A stretch of DNA of 6,184 bases from Acidobacteriota bacterium (lineage in GTDB: Bacteria > Acidobacteriota > Polarisedimenticolia > Polarisedimenticolales > Polarisedimenticolaceae), in the NCBI GenBank assembly GCA_011773795.1, contig WVWW01000121.1, forward strand, positions 23,886 through 30,069, given 5' to 3'. Every line of letters begins with the position of its first letter. Position 1 is the first letter of the stretch. Under the pieces are notes generated by a model. The model worked only from the letters and a program-made list of their open reading frames with translations, did not search any database and was not told the origin of the DNA. Of this stretch, positions 6,070-6,184 are shown one piece after another. The translations under genes and the position numbers were made by a program.

Positions 6070-6104
6070 TGGCCGTGCGTTCTAAATATGTTTGTGGGGA
6101 ACGA

Positions 6105-6184
6105 ATGCGGGTCTGTATTCCTACGGGGTCCGGCCGCGCGAGACACTTGCGGCCGCTGCTCATGCTGGCCCTGTTGCTCGTTAC
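6105..6184 (+). CDS. 5' end of a probable exported or membrane-anchored protein (partial)
   Basis: An ATG at 6105, preceded by GGGGA four bases upstream, opens a frame that stays open to the right edge (26 codons plus two bases). The N-terminus carries Arg at 2, 11, 13 and 16, then a hydrophobic stretch PLLMLALLLV at 17-26. This is the pattern of a Sec signal peptide or an N-terminal membrane anchor. The hydrophobic segment is cut by the window edge, so no cleavage site can be seen. Cys4 lies before the hydrophobic segment and is not a lipobox. It is transcribed away from rng. The family cannot be named from this fragment. An ATG at 6088 in another frame gives a Cys-rich peptide without such a pattern and is less likely. 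Confidence 0.55.
   Translation, partial: MRVCIPTGSGRARHLRPLLMLALLLV

Larger units (their letters stand above)
5935..6104. promoter_or_regulatory. Divergent intergenic region between rng and the right-edge gene
   Basis: No gene is supported in these 170 bases. The stretch is locally AT-richer than its surroundings and should hold promoters for rng (leftward) and the partial gene at 6105 (rightward). A near-repeat, TTTGGCCGCG at 6031-6040 and TTTGGCCGTG at 6068-6077 (nine of ten bases, 37 bases apart), brackets the possible rightward -35 site. It may be a pair of regulator sites or chance. Confidence 0.5.

Noticed and set aside
5907..6146. 79-codon minus-strand frame over the rng promoter region
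   Set aside because: Overlaps the rng start in another frame, has no ribosome binding site I can support, and covers the proposed promoter elements.
1..6184. Mobile elements, CRISPR arrays, tRNA or rRNA genes
   Set aside because: No transposase, integrase, terminal inverted repeats, regularly spaced repeats or cloverleaf/rRNA sequence was seen.

Overview
This is a GC-rich window (by eye, roughly 60-65% G+C) with an ordinary bacterial gene layout. Four complete genes lie on the minus strand. In transcription order they are an RNase E/G-family ribonuclease (5934 to 4072), a SirB1-type transglutaminase-like/TPR protein (3952 to 3101), and the two subunits of a 2-oxoacid:ferredoxin oxidoreductase most like 2-oxoglutarate synthase, korA (2988 to 1117) and korB (1117 to 107). 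Two plus-strand genes are cut by the window edges: the last 35 codons of an unrecognised gene at the left (3 to 110), and the first 26 codons of a probable exported protein at the right (6105 onward). The host is probably a Gram-negative-like, high-GC bacterium. A two-subunit Kor with fused gamma-alpha chains occurs in Actinobacteria, Acidobacteria, Bacteroidetes, Deltaproteobacteria-like lineages and others, so the window does not fix the phylum. Myxococcota, Desulfobacterota or Acidobacteriota-like is only a guess. || Layout: the left plus-strand gene and korB converge and share the four bases TTAG at 107-110, so there is no intergenic space and no visible terminator. korA and korB overlap by one base (TGATG), and a strong Shine-Dalgarno for korB sits inside the end of korA, so the subunits are surely co-expressed. 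A good sigma70-type promoter (TTGAAG, 17 bases, CATAAT) lies in the 112-base gap between sirB1 and korA. The 119-base gap between rng and sirB1 holds a strong hairpin with no U-tract, just upstream of the sirB1 ribosome binding site. Before rng, 5935-6104 is a divergent promoter region with an extended -10 element facing rng and a possible plus-strand promoter facing the right-edge gene. || Function: KorAB links the oxidative or reductive TCA cycle to ferredoxin; no ferredoxin gene lies in the window. The RNase E/G protein acts in RNA processing and decay and carries a charged, disordered tail with a nine-arginine run. The SirB1-like protein has no well-established biochemical role. I see no mobile element, CRISPR array, tRNA or rRNA, and no clear new system. 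The points worth a second look are the Arg/Glu tail with its CGG repeat, the leader hairpin before sirB1, the dyad around the korA promoter, and the convergent junction with its flanking 10-bp direct repeat.
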